A model generated the notes under the pieces. That model ran no database searches. It saw only the letters and a program-made list of their open reading frames with translations, and was not told where the DNA came from. Shown piece after piece: positions 8,081 through 16,721 of a DNA stretch of 64,000 nt (position 1 is the first letter of the stretch; each line of letters begins with the position of its first letter). Source of the stretch: Prochlorococcus sp. AG-409-B05 (lineage in GTDB: Bacteria; Cyanobacteriota; Cyanobacteriia; PCC-6307; Cyanobiaceae); assembly GCA_003216075.1 (NCBI GenBank), contig QCJK01000010.1:1-64000 (forward strand), read 5' to 3'. The position numbers were made by a program, and so were the translations under genes.

Positions 8081-8629
8081 ATGGAAGCCATTCAAAAAAC
8101 TAAGGTGATATGGATTACTGGACTTTCTGGTTCTGGAAAAACAACTGTTGCTAACTCCCTTTACAGGCTCCTAATATCAAAAGATATAACTCCTGTGATG
8201 TTAGATGGTGATCAGCTAAGAGCTATTTTATTAGCTTCATCACAAAGTAAATATTCCCATACGATCAAGCAGAGGATTAACCTAGCAAAACAATACTGTA
8301 ATCTTGCTAAATTATTTTCTAATCAAGGACATACGGTAATTGTATCTACAATCTCAATGTTTAAGGAGATATATGAATGGAACCGTAAAAATTTAGAAGG
8401 CTATTTCGAAGTTTATTTAAATGTTCCTCTAGAGGAATTGAAAAGGAGAGATAATAATGAAATTTACAGTAGGTATGAAGCCGGGGAGATAGTTAATGTG
8501 GCTGGGATAGATTTAAATATAGATGAGCCAAGTCAAGCAGACCTTGTAATGCACTTCAATCCTGAATACTCTTCTGAAAAAATAGCAGCAGTTATAGTAG
8601 AGACTATTACTAGGAAAGGATTCTTATGA
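8081..8629 (+). CDS. CysC-like kinase; candidate CDP-phosphoramidate kinase
   Basis: The 182-residue protein has the Walker A loop WITGLSGSGKTTVA, then MLDGDQLR, and a helix-rich body as in adenylyl-sulfate kinase. APS kinases phosphorylate the 3'-OH of adenylyl sulfate. Nothing else of sulfate assimilation is adjacent. The neighbours match Campylobacter Cj1416-Cj1418, and Cj1415, a CysC homologue of similar size, phosphorylates the 3'-OH of cytidine diphosphoramidate. The same role is inferred. The ATG at 8081 is preferred as it starts ten residues before the first strand; a TTG at 8021 is the alternative. It overlaps the next gene by four bases (ATGA). Confidence 0.8.
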   Translation: MEAIQKTKVIWITGLSGSGKTTVANSLYRLLISKDITPVMLDGDQLRAILLASSQSKYSHTIKQRINLAKQYCNLAKLFSNQGHTVIVSTISMFKEIYEWNRKNLEGYFEVYLNVPLEELKRRDNNEIYSRYEAGEIVNVAGIDLNIDEPSQADLVMHFNPEYSSEKIAAVIVETITRKGFL

Positions 8630-9375
8630 AATTAAAATGGGATTATACTAATTTAGCTGAGTCTTATCTAAAAAGGCCTGGATATTCAGAAGCAGCAGTG
8701 GATGCCATGCTTGATGTTTCTAAAGTAAGTAAGCTAAGTTCCACCTGTGATGTTGGGGCAGGAGCAGCCCACTTAACTTTAATGCTGGCAAAACGCGGCT
8801 TTAATGTTGTTGCTGTTGAGCCAAATAAAGCAATGAGGATTAATGGCATTAAACGCACTGATCATTTGAAAAATATTGTTTGGAAGGTAGGAACTGGAGA
8901 ACATACTGGACTAAAAAGTGATCAATTTGATCTAGTGACTTTTGGTAGTTCTTTTAATGTTTGTGATAGGAATGCAGCTCTATTAGAAACAGCTAGAATC
9001 TTAAAAGATAAGGGTTGGTTTGCATGTATGTGGAATCATAGAGTGCTGGACGATCCAATTCAGCAAACTATAGAAGAAATAATCAAAAATTATATTGGCG
9101 ATTACAGATATGGCAGTCGTAGAGAAGATCAAGCAGCTTTGATCAATTCCACCCAACTATTTGAGCCTGTTATTCATATCAGTAGTTCTATAAGTCACTC
9201 TCAAACCCTTGATGATTGTGTTGAAGCATGGAAATCACATGCAACCTTAAAGAAACAGGCTGGGCAGAAATTCGAATCGATTGTACTCAAAATAGAAGAA
9301 TTCCTTAAATCCTTAAAAGTTGACTCAGTAAATGTTCCCTACGTTACAAATATATGGACTTGCAGGCTAACTTAA
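8626..9375 (+). CDS. class I SAM-dependent methyltransferase
   Basis: 249 residues. Motif I is CDVGAGAAHLTLMLAKRG, followed by an acidic ribose-binding residue in VVAVEPN, and SDQFDLVTFGSSFN as motif II. These bind S-adenosylmethionine. It resembles small-molecule and quinone/lipid-type methyltransferases in overall form. In Campylobacter two methyltransferases (Cj1419, Cj1420) sit beside the phosphoramidate genes and supply the O-methyl group; this gene could do the same. Start overlaps the kinase stop by four bases and the next gene begins one base after its stop. Confidence 0.8.
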   Translation: MKLKWDYTNLAESYLKRPGYSEAAVDAMLDVSKVSKLSSTCDVGAGAAHLTLMLAKRGFNVVAVEPNKAMRINGIKRTDHLKNIVWKVGTGEHTGLKSDQFDLVTFGSSFNVCDRNAALLETARILKDKGWFACMWNHRVLDDPIQQTIEEIIKNYIGDYRYGSRREDQAALINSTQLFEPVIHISSSISHSQTLDDCVEAWKSHATLKKQAGQKFESIVLKIEEFLKSLKVDSVNVPYVTNIWTCRLT

Positions 9376-9376
9376 T

Positions 9377-11686
9377 ATGTCAATCAAATTTTCAACAAAG
9401 GGACAAACATTATCAGCCCTGAGTTCAAAGATAACGAGAGCAAAAATCGCTTCTCTTGTTATTTTTACTGTTGAGGATTGGCAAAAAGATAAAGAGGCAT
9501 GCTTATTAGAATGCCTAGATCTAGGCCCCAGCCCTTGGATAGTAAGGTCTAGTTCATTAAAAGAAGATACTGAATATTATTCTAGTGCCGGAAAATATAT
9601 ATCATTATTAGATATAGGTAAAAACAATTTAGAATGGGCAATAAATAAAGTAATTTTGTCTTACGAAAGTGATTCATCAAATAACGAGATACTTATACAA
9701 AAGCAGTTAAAGAATGTTATTTGTTCTGGTGTCGTATTCTCTCATGATCCTAATACTTCCGCTCCTTACAGAATAATTAATTACTCTGATGGTCCTGATA
9801 CAACTATCGTAACCAGTGGTAAAGGAGGAAAGGTTTGGCAACAAGCTGCTTTCGCCGGCACACAGAATAACTATAAATTCAAAGATCTTATGCTTCTAGT
9901 TGAAGAACTTCTGATAATATTTGAGCATCATCCACTTGATATTGAGTTTTGTATAATTAAATCAAAGAAAAAAGAAATTTTATATTTACTCCAAGTAAGA
10001 CCTTTGGTTCTTGACCGTTTGCCGCAATCGAACATCGAACAAAAGCAAAGTTTAAAGCAGATTGAGGAATGGTTAGAAGAACATATGAAGCCTCACCCAT
10101 TTCTATACGGTAAAACAACTATTTTTGGGGTGATGCCTGATTGGAATCCAGCAGAAATTATTGGAATACGACCTAAGCCTCTGGCATTATCCTTATATCG
10201 CGAACTTATAACAGATTCAATATGGGCCTATCAAAGACATAATTATGGATATAGAAACTTAAGAAGTTTTCCATTGATGTCAAGCATATATGGTTTGCCA
10301 TATATTGATGCAAGAATATCATTTAATTCATTTATTCCTTCCGATTTAGATCTAAGATTGGCTGAACCTTTAGTAGATTATTACCTTGCAAAATTAATCG
10401 AAAATCCAGAATTACACGATAAAGTTGAATTCGATATTGTATTTTCATGCTACACATTAGATTTGCCCCAACGCATTCAGTGTCTTTCGGAAAGAGGTTT
10501 TAAAACTGAAGACCAGCAAATAATACTTGACTCACTTAGAAGATTGACTAGTAATCTTATTAAACCAGAAATAGGATTAATAAATAATGATTTCAATAAA
10601 CTAAATACTCTAAAAGAACGGCGAGATAATTTAATGCATTCTGATTTGGATATCATGGAGAAAATATTCTGGTTATTAGAAGATTGTAAAAGGTATGGGA
10701 CCCTACCTTTTGCAGGACTTGCAAGAGCTGCTTTTATAGGGATGCAACTCCTGAAATCTCTAATCTCTGTAAATATTTTGACTGTAGATGAATATCATTA
10801 TTTTCTCAGTAGTATAGCTACCGTTAGCAGTGATTTATTAAGAGACCGGAGCAAACTAGATAAGAAATCTTTTCTTGCCAATTATGGACACTTACGACCA
10901 GGTACATATAATATTGCTATGCCACGTTATGATGAGGAAGCAGATTCATATTTTAATTGGCAAGAAAAGCTTCACTTCAAACCCAAACAAGACTTTGTCT
11001 TATCCGGTTTGCAGAATAAAAAGATTAATGATTTACTTTCTCAAAATAATTTAGGATTTGATTCAGAAAGATTGATATCTTTCATTAAAAATTCAATTCA
11101 GATGAGAGAGAAAGCTAAGTTCGAGTTTACAAAAAATCTTTCTGACATTCTTTCTTTGATTACTAGAGTTGGAATCCAATATGGATTTAGCAAAGAACAA
11201 CTATCATATACAAATATAGCTACTTATAGAGAATTTACAATTTCTGATATGAACAGAAAAGAAAGTTTAAAGAGATGCATAGAGAATGGCAAATCAAATT
11301 ATGCCCTAACTGAAAAGGTTTCTTTGCCATTATTAATCACTTCTCCTTGTAATGTATGGGGTTTTGAATGGAATGAAGTTAAACCAAATTATATTACCCA
11401 CAAATCAGTTACAGCAAATGTGACTAATATTGAAGAAAAGTCTAAATTAGCAGGCTCTATCGTTTGCATTCATACAGCAGATCCTGGCTATGATTGGCTT
11501 TTTTCTTACTCTATTGCAGGCTTAGTCACTGAATGGGGTGGTGCTAACTCACATATGGCAGTACGGGCGGGCGAGTTGGGTTTGCCAGCTATTATTGGTG
11601 CAGGTCAGCAATTATTTTTAAAATGTTCAACAGCAAATAAATTATTTATAGACTGCTCAACGAGAATAGCGATCGTAATTTCATGA
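9377..11686 (+). CDS. PEP-synthase-like enzyme; candidate L-glutamine kinase
   Basis: 769 residues. The N-terminal ATP-grasp part (about 1-215) has WIVRSSSLKEDTEYYSSAGK and ILIQKQLKNVICSGVVFSHD, as in the nucleotide domain of PEP synthase and rifampicin phosphotransferase. A long middle region is specific to this protein. The C-terminal swivelling domain has TEWGGANSHMAVRAGELGLP, with His726 as the predicted phosphohistidine. There is no PEP/pyruvate TIM-barrel domain. Campylobacter Cj1418 (similar length, same domain plan) uses ATP to phosphorylate the amide of L-glutamine. With the other four genes present, glutamine kinase is the best guess. It overlaps the amidotransferase gene by four bases. 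Confidence 0.8.
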   Translation: MSIKFSTKGQTLSALSSKITRAKIASLVIFTVEDWQKDKEACLLECLDLGPSPWIVRSSSLKEDTEYYSSAGKYISLLDIGKNNLEWAINKVILSYESDSSNNEILIQKQLKNVICSGVVFSHDPNTSAPYRIINYSDGPDTTIVTSGKGGKVWQQAAFAGTQNNYKFKDLMLLVEELLIIFEHHPLDIEFCIIKSKKKEILYLLQVRPLVLDRLPQSNIEQKQSLKQIEEWLEEHMKPHPFLYGKTTIFGVMPDWNPAEIIGIRPKPLALSLYRELITDSIWAYQRHNYGYRNLRSFPLMSSIYGLPYIDARISFNSFIPSDLDLRLAEPLVDYYLAKLIENPELHDKVEFDIVFSCYTLDLPQRIQCLSERGFKTEDQQIILDSLRRLTSNLIKPEIGLINNDFNKLNTLKERRDNLMHSDLDIMEKIFWLLEDCKRYGTLPFAGLARAAFIGMQLLKSLISVNILTVDEYHYFLSSIATVSSDLLRDRSKLDKKSFLANYGHLRPGTYNIAMPRYDEEADSYFNWQEKLHFKPKQDFVLSGLQNKKINDLLSQNNLGFDSERLISFIKNSIQMREKAKFEFTKNLSDILSLITRVGIQYGFSKEQLSYTNIATYREFTISDMNRKESLKRCIENGKSNYALTEKVSLPLLITSPCNVWGFEWNEVKPNYITHKSVTANVTNIEEKSKLAGSIVCIHTADPGYDWLFSYSIAGLVTEWGGANSHMAVRAGELGLPAIIGAGQQLFLKCSTANKLFIDCSTRIAIVIS

Positions 11687-12294
11687 AAAAAATAATTGTT
11701 AGCCTAAGAGTTGATTCTCTCCAGGACAGATGTGAAGTTAGGGATTCAATAGATCAATCGTTGGTTAAATTTATTTTATTAGCGGACCTTCTACCTTTTC
11801 TAATATCAAATGTTTTGGTTGAAAGTACATTTACCAGTCAGTCACCAACTCCTTTAGATTTATTCCTTCAAAAGTTAAATCCAGATGGCTTCATCTTATC
11901 TGGTGGCAATGACATAGAAGATATATCTATTCGTGATCACTTGGAATTAAAAATGCTTGATTATGCTTCAAGTTATAGATTACCAGTATTAGGTATTTGT
12001 AGAGGCATGCAACTTCTTGCTTATAGAGAAGGTGTTAGATTTAAAAAAATTGAGAACCATATTGGTACATCTCATTTAATTCAAGGAAATATTTCTAAAG
12101 TTGTTAATAGTTACCATGAGTATCAACTGGAGTCATGTCCAAATAATTACCATGTAATTGCTAGGAGCTTAGATAGTAATATAGAAGCAATCCGACATAA
12201 ATATTTGCCTTGGGAGGGTTGGATGTGGCACCCCGAACGAAATCTTGATTTTTGCAATCTTGATCTCAATAGGCTTGTAGAAATTTTTGAATGA
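11683..12294 (+). CDS. class I glutamine amidotransferase-like hydrolase
   Basis: 203 residues of the gamma-glutamyl hydrolase / PuuD type. Seen: GFILSGGNDI (oxyanion region), LPVLGICRGMQLL with nucleophile Cys106, HEYQLES substrate loop, and MWHPERN giving His183 and Glu185, so the catalytic triad is complete. In Campylobacter, Cj1417 of this family removes glutamate from CDP-L-glutamine to leave cytidine diphosphoramidate; the same step is inferred here. It is not fused or next to a synthetase domain, so an ammonia-donor role is less likely. Four-base overlaps on both sides. Confidence 0.8.
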   Translation: MKKIIVSLRVDSLQDRCEVRDSIDQSLVKFILLADLLPFLISNVLVESTFTSQSPTPLDLFLQKLNPDGFILSGGNDIEDISIRDHLELKMLDYASSYRLPVLGICRGMQLLAYREGVRFKKIENHIGTSHLIQGNISKVVNSYHEYQLESCPNNYHVIARSLDSNIEAIRHKYLPWEGWMWHPERNLDFCNLDLNRLVEIFE

Positions 12295-13013
12295 AAGGAT
12301 TAATATTGGCTGCAGGAAGAGGAAGCCGATTAGGGAATCTTACTTCCAATACTCCAAAATGCCTTTTGAAAATACATGGTAAGACCTTACTGGAATTGCA
12401 AATGTCTGCATTTGTAGCTTCTTCTATAAATGATATATCAATTGTGACTGGATATCAGGCGGAAAAATTCAAAGACTATCAATTAAATAAGTATCACAAT
12501 GCTAATTGGCATTGTAGTCAGATGGTTCAATCTTTATGTTGTGCTTCTGATCTACTCCTATCAGATACATGTATCATATCATATTCTGATATATTTTATG
12601 ATTCAACAGCGATTCAATTATTATTATTAAATGAGTCTGATCTTTCAATCACTTATGATCCAAACTGGTTGAATCTTTGGAGGAAGCGTTTTGAAAATCC
12701 TTTATCTGATGCTGAGAATTTTCAAATAAATAAAGCAGGATATCTTGTTGATATAGGTGGAAAGCCAAATAATTTAGAGGACGTGATGGGTCAATACATG
12801 GGGCTTATGAAAATAACACCAAAAGCTTGGCACTTAATGTCTAAACTACTCACTACTCTTACATTAAATGAGTTAAAGAGAATAGATATGACAACTCTTT
12901 TGAGGAAAGTACTTGACCACAAACTTCTACCAATTTCAGCTGAACGGTATGAAGGTGCATGGGGAGAAGTGGATACACCCTACGATCTTCAACTTTACCG
13001 TGATCAACTCTAG
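12291..13013 (+). CDS. nucleotidyltransferase; candidate CTP:phosphoglutamine cytidylyltransferase
   Basis: 240 residues with the nucleotidyltransferase signature LILAAGRGSRLG at the N-terminus, PKCLLKIHGKTLLE, and a YSDIFYD metal-binding Asp near residue 100. The short form resembles LicC-like CTP:phosphocholine cytidylyltransferases and Campylobacter Cj1416, which joins CMP to L-glutamine phosphate. Last gene of the operon. A small sugar-1-phosphate nucleotidyltransferase is the alternative, but no sugar-processing genes accompany it. Confidence 0.8.
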   Translation: MKGLILAAGRGSRLGNLTSNTPKCLLKIHGKTLLELQMSAFVASSINDISIVTGYQAEKFKDYQLNKYHNANWHCSQMVQSLCCASDLLLSDTCIISYSDIFYDSTAIQLLLLNESDLSITYDPNWLNLWRKRFENPLSDAENFQINKAGYLVDIGGKPNNLEDVMGQYMGLMKITPKAWHLMSKLLTTLTLNELKRIDMTTLLRKVLDHKLLPISAERYEGAWGEVDTPYDLQLYRDQL

Positions 13014-13147
13014 TTTCATCACAAAACTCTGTTACATTTTTCCGTTAAGTCCTAGATTCAAAATCAATGATTAATTTAATTAATAGGTCAACTATTCTTT
13101 TTGGTTCATTTCAAGAGGTTTGAAAAAATGTTAGTTGCATTCAATGG

Positions 13148-13444
13148 CTAGTCAAAGTCGATTTCAACTTCTTCTTTAATATCCCTATCTAAGTCTGGAA
13201 GATGTGGTTCTATCCAATGATCTTTATTCTCAATACCAGCTGCAGTTGCATAAGCCAAAATGTGTTGATCTACTTGTTTATAAATATCATGTAGATTTAA
13301 GTCCTGACGAATATCATGTGCTATTTCTGCAACCTGTTGTTCTGTTAAACAATGGTCAGGATGCAGTAAATCACAACATGGAATTCTTTTTTCTATTAAC
13401 TCATTTAGGTTGATTTTGACTTCGTAATCGTGATGTACAGTCAT
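13148..13444 (-). CDS. 98-residue acidic protein, unknown
   Basis: MTVHHDYEVKINLNELIEKR opens a beta-alpha segment; a CC pair and CLTEQQVAEIAHDIRQDL follow; the tail is acidic (DIKEEVEIDFD). It is soluble with no signal peptide. It is convergent with the phosphoramidate-like operon, 134 bases past its end. No family is recognised; length and even composition argue for a real gene. Confidence 0.6.
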   Translation of the reverse strand: MTVHHDYEVKINLNELIEKRIPCCDLLHPDHCLTEQQVAEIAHDIRQDLNLHDIYKQVDQHILAYATAAGIENKDHWIEPHLPDLDRDIKEEVEIDFD

Positions 13445-13594
13445 TCTGATAAGGGACTTTTACATTAAATCTAGTAGTTTTTATCAAAATATCTATGTTC
13501 GGTTAGTTCTAGGGATTAAGAATCAAAAAGTTTGAACAGAGTGTGAATGGTATTTCAAATTCTTTGAGAATGCTTGCAGTGACTGTAATGAACT

Positions 13595-13662
13595 TGTTCA
13601 TTGGCTGACATGAGAGTCAGTCATGGCAAGGGATTTAGGCGAATTGCAGGGTGTGGATAAAG
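13595..13662 (+). repeat. dispersed intergenic repeat, copy 2
   Basis: TTCATTGGCTGA, CAGTCATGGCAAGGGATTT, GAATTGCAGGGT: one of the best matches to the consensus shared with 3027, 17192, 17941, 21955 and 23807. The internal ATG opens MARDLGELQGVDKV. Confidence 0.6.
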
Positions 13663-13942
13663 TGTGAATAGACTGACCGGCATAGTGGACTTCTATCGCT
13701 ACTTCTTGAAAGCGGATTAGCCAATTACACACTTCGCCATACAGATTGATTCCATTAGCTTTTTTTGCTCGCAGCAGTAGCATTTCCTGACAATCCCAGT
13801 CATGACAGTGTTTCTGCTCCTAATGAATAGAAGTCTATTTACACTTTTTGTGAAGCTATTTATACTTCTGTCCTGAAACGAATGATTTAAAGGCGTGTTC
13901 CCTTTTCTTAGATGGATGTAGGAGAAAGTAATCAACGGCTTT

Positions 13943-14197
13943 ATGCAGTCTGCGGACATCGATCCAGATAAAATACTTCTATCAAATCAAGTCTCTATGT
14001 CTTCTAGAGAAAGCCAAGCCATGAAGTCATTAGAGGTGGCTTTAGACCACGCTTTGGTTCGCCTGAATCAATTGGAGGGTAAAGATAGGCTTGCCTTTGC
14101 AAGTGAGTACAAGGAATGGTTGGTAGATGACGAGTTAAGGGAAAAGGTTTGGTTCTCTATACCTCTGAAGAAGTCGGTAGACACTGATAACGAATGA
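13943..14197 (+). CDS. EYKEWL-motif protein, 84 residues (paralog of 5271)
   Basis: Helical protein with MKSLEVALDHALVRLNQLE, EYKEWLVDDELREKVWFSIP and an acidic tail. The central motif is shared with the minus-strand gene at 5271-5465. ATGs at 13943, 13997 and 14021 are possible starts; the last gives the length closest to the paralog. A 23-base hairpin follows the stop. Unknown function. Confidence 0.65.
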   Translation: MQSADIDPDKILLSNQVSMSSRESQAMKSLEVALDHALVRLNQLEGKDRLAFASEYKEWLVDDELREKVWFSIPLKKSVDTDNE

Positions 14198-14224
14198 TTT
14201 GAGGCTAAAATAGTAATAAGTAGA

Positions 14225-14246
14225 TTCTCACCTCAGGGGTGAGAAT
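14225..14246. terminator. perfect hairpin after 13943 gene
   Basis: TCTCACC, loop TCAGG-type, GGTGAGA form a stable stem. There is no T tract, so it may be an mRNA-stabilising or processing hairpin and not a terminator. Confidence 0.4.
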
Positions 14247-14335
14247 TAGAGAATGGCATGGTTTGAAAGGTCTTTGTTAGAGCGAGACATTTGGTCGCAG
14301 GCTTTTTATTTTGTTGTAATACCCAGGCCAGGACT

Positions 14336-14611
14336 CTAGGGAGCTGTCTTTCCTTGAGAAAGTCTCAACAACGAAACCCCTGTCAAAAGAAGCATCAAGG
14401 TAAATATGCCGATCAATGGTGAATATATGGTTTGTAAGTTAATAACTCCAAAATTCCCAGTGTGTAATTTTATTAGCCAAAAAGCATCTATACCAACTGT
14501 CAAAAGAATTGGGTAGATTGATCCACTCAGAATTGTTAAGAAGAGTGGTATGGCTAGAAAGAAAGCAATTCTCCTATGCCAAAAACGACTTACTGGGGAA
14601 GAAATTCGCAT
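14336..14611 (-). CDS. short PepSY-associated membrane protein
   Basis: 91 residues with two to three hydrophobic helices: FWHRRIAFFLAIPLFLTILS, then a loop KLHTGNFG, then IYSPLIGIFTLMLLLTG. The WHR...LAIPL..T.LSG..Y layout with a conserved His-Thr-Gly segment matches the cyanobacterial PepSY-associated TM family. It is the second gene of a pair with the DUF3721 gene (two-base gap). Probably an inner-membrane protein; role unknown. Confidence 0.7.
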   Translation of the reverse strand: MRISSPVSRFWHRRIAFFLAIPLFLTILSGSIYPILLTVGIDAFWLIKLHTGNFGVINLQTIYSPLIGIFTLMLLLTGVSLLRLSQGKTAP

Positions 14612-14613
14612 AT

Positions 14614-14841
14614 TTATCGTTCTCGAAGTGCATTGTGTAGCTCTTTCTCATTAGCACAAGGCATCCAATAGTCTCCATTTTTGTGAATACCCTCGCATTG
14701 CAATTTAGTTGACTGTTGGCGAGCTTCATTTTGACTCTTGTATATCCCTTTTGGATGAGCTTGAACAGGAGAATCAAGTGCAAGTATTAGTGGTACAAGT
14801 AGTAAGCGGCGCATACTCAGCTCTACAAACCTAACAGCCAT
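14614..14841 (-). CDS. exported DUF3721-domain protein
   Basis: 75 residues. A signal peptide (MRRLLLVPLILALDSPVQA from the internal Met10) precedes a small domain with CEGIHKNGDYWMPC, the DUF3721 signature (GxHKMGxxWMPC). The two Cys could form a disulfide or bind a metal. The same domain ends the pentapeptide-like protein at 46237. Start at 14841 or 14814 cannot be decided. Confidence 0.75.
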   Translation of the reverse strand: MAVRFVELSMRRLLLVPLILALDSPVQAHPKGIYKSQNEARQQSTKLQCEGIHKNGDYWMPCANEKELHNALRER

Positions 14842-15045
14842 TGAACTCCCTAATCAATTAAAGCTAATGACATCAAGATGCTAGTTGGGTTGATGCTATC
14901 ACGCACACTGCAAATCCCATCACTAATGCTTCGAGCAGGCGAAGAGTTTTTTTGAAGGAGTCTTAGAAAGTGTTTGCTCAATGATTCCAAGATCTTTTAG
15001 TTTGTTTGTTCTTTTCCCAACTTTCCTATTGTTAATTTGAGGAAG

Positions 15046-16257
15046 TCAATCCTGATTTGTATAAGAGTTTTGCCAAATATATTGACCATCATTTTCCTCT
15101 GACTTAACAGCAATGCAATTACAAGCGATATTCCAGAGAGCCTTATGTATTGGAACTGGGTTGAAAAGATAGGTCCTAGGGAAAGCTTTCTTGATTGCAA
15201 TAGTTGCCTCTCTCGCATGGTAATGAGGAATTGTTGGAAAAATGTGGTGAATCACGTGACTTGACCCAATCTGATGATGTAGGAAATTAAGAAGTTTTCC
15301 ATAAGGTCGATCAATTGAAAGGAAGGCACCTCTCACAAAAGAGAAGTCTGAGTTGGAGAGATGGGGAACATCTGTATCCGTATGGTGCAGCCAGGTGTAT
15401 ACAACTAGCCAGGAATTGACTACTAGTAATGGACCTATATACATTGCTATTACAGGAGTTATGCCATACTTAATTCCCGAAATAAAAAGCCCTACTAATA
15501 CCAAAGCTATCCCAAGGTCTGAGATCCAAACTTTCTTCACCCAATTGGAAGGCCACAGCTTTTTAGAAAAGGGTTCTTTTGGCCAAAAGTGGTTCGAAGT
15601 CCCGTATTTAGGTCCCCCAGTGCTGCCAGTCAACAAATAAGCAGGCCAGCCAAAGCCAAGGTGCAATAGGAGTTGCATCAGCCCGTATTTGGTTTTGCCT
15701 AAAGCAGTTGAGAGAGCTAATTCGTTTTCTCCTCCAACTTTCTCGCTAATTCCATTGCCACCGACCACTATTGGTACGTGCGTCTCGCCATCAGTTATGT
15801 GATTAGTAAAGCGATGGTGAATGGAATGTGAACGTTGCCAAGAAAAGTATGGAACGAGTAAGAACGAGTGCAGTAGATAACCAATAACTGTTTGCAAAGT
15901 TCGGTTGTCAGAGAAGGCTCCATGTCCACATTCGTGAGCAATAACCCAGAAGCCCATTGCTGTGGTTCCTGAAATAAAGGCATAGAGAATCCAAACAGGA
16001 ATCATTGCTTGGGTAAAAGGAATGGCTAGTCCTATTGCGATCACTATTGTCTGAATTGCGACCGATTGAAAAAGATAGGCCAAGGAAGTTGATGTTTTAC
16101 GTGTAAAACAGTGGTGAGGAACAACTTCCGTAATGTCTTTCATGTTTGGAATATCACTCGTCTTTATGGCAAGAGCCTTTCCCTTAAGACCAGAAAATCG
16201 AATATTCCTCAGATTTTTTGGGTTTGGGACAGAAGGTTGTGTTTTATCCAAGCTCAT
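15046..16257 (-). CDS. membrane fatty acid desaturase (delta-12 / omega-3 type)
   Basis: 403 residues. All three histidine boxes of acyl-lipid desaturases are present: HECGH, HSIHHRFTNH and HVIHH, binding the di-iron centre, with four membrane helices between. DesA-type enzymes insert double bases of unsaturation into membrane lipids using ferredoxin. The family cannot be split between delta-12 and omega-3 by eye, although the PH.C..R...SL.Y N-terminal pattern is DesA-like. ATG at 16257 preferred over a TTG one codon earlier. Single gene, no obvious operon. It would tune membrane fluidity to temperature and light. Confidence 0.85.
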   Translation of the reverse strand: MSLDKTQPSVPNPKNLRNIRFSGLKGKALAIKTSDIPNMKDITEVVPHHCFTRKTSTSLAYLFQSVAIQTIVIAIGLAIPFTQAMIPVWILYAFISGTTAMGFWVIAHECGHGAFSDNRTLQTVIGYLLHSFLLVPYFSWQRSHSIHHRFTNHITDGETHVPIVVGGNGISEKVGGENELALSTALGKTKYGLMQLLLHLGFGWPAYLLTGSTGGPKYGTSNHFWPKEPFSKKLWPSNWVKKVWISDLGIALVLVGLFISGIKYGITPVIAMYIGPLLVVNSWLVVYTWLHHTDTDVPHLSNSDFSFVRGAFLSIDRPYGKLLNFLHHQIGSSHVIHHIFPTIPHYHAREATIAIKKAFPRTYLFNPVPIHKALWNIACNCIAVKSEENDGQYIWQNSYTNQD

Positions 16258-16576
16258 CAATTGTGTTGTTGATCAAAAGAGTCTTCTCACAATGGAGGTC
16301 GAAAACCCTTCACTTAAAAACAAAACTATTGGTAGATGGGGCTTTGCCTACTATTTGTTTTGAGAGCAGGATCCAAAGACTTGAAAATAGTTTGTTTGTA
16401 TCCCAGCTTCTTCGTATAAATCTACTGTCCCCATTGGAATTGTTGCAAATTTACGTCCACTTTTAGTATTCCCAATCCTTGACTTGATAACCAGACAAAC
16501 ACTTTTAGCGTTGAAAGCTCTAGGCACAATAGGGTTAGGCAGTAAGGAGGAGAAGAGATCTTTTCATTCTCCAACT

Positions 16577-16669
16577 ATGCATGCAAATCTAAGTAAGAAA
16601 AAGCAAGTAAGTTCTCTTTTGTATGGCTTGAGCTTTTTGTCAGTAGCTGCTCAAATATTGGTCTTTTAA
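16577..16669 (+). CDS. possible 30-residue membrane protein
   Basis: ATG at 16577; MHANLSKKKQ then VSSLLYGLSFLSVAAQILVF. A basic head followed by one hydrophobic helix is a common plan of tiny thylakoid proteins. The frame is open further upstream to 16484. Evidence is only the hydropathy pattern. Confidence 0.35.
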   Translation: MHANLSKKKQVSSLLYGLSFLSVAAQILVF

Positions 16670-16721
16670 AGCTAATGTGTCTCTTGGTATCAGAATCTTC
16701 AATTCATACGAGATTTTCCGC

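Noticed and set aside
13598-13959. Two overlapping minus-strand frames
   Set aside because: They cover a dispersed repeat and AT-rich spacer; composition is not protein-like.
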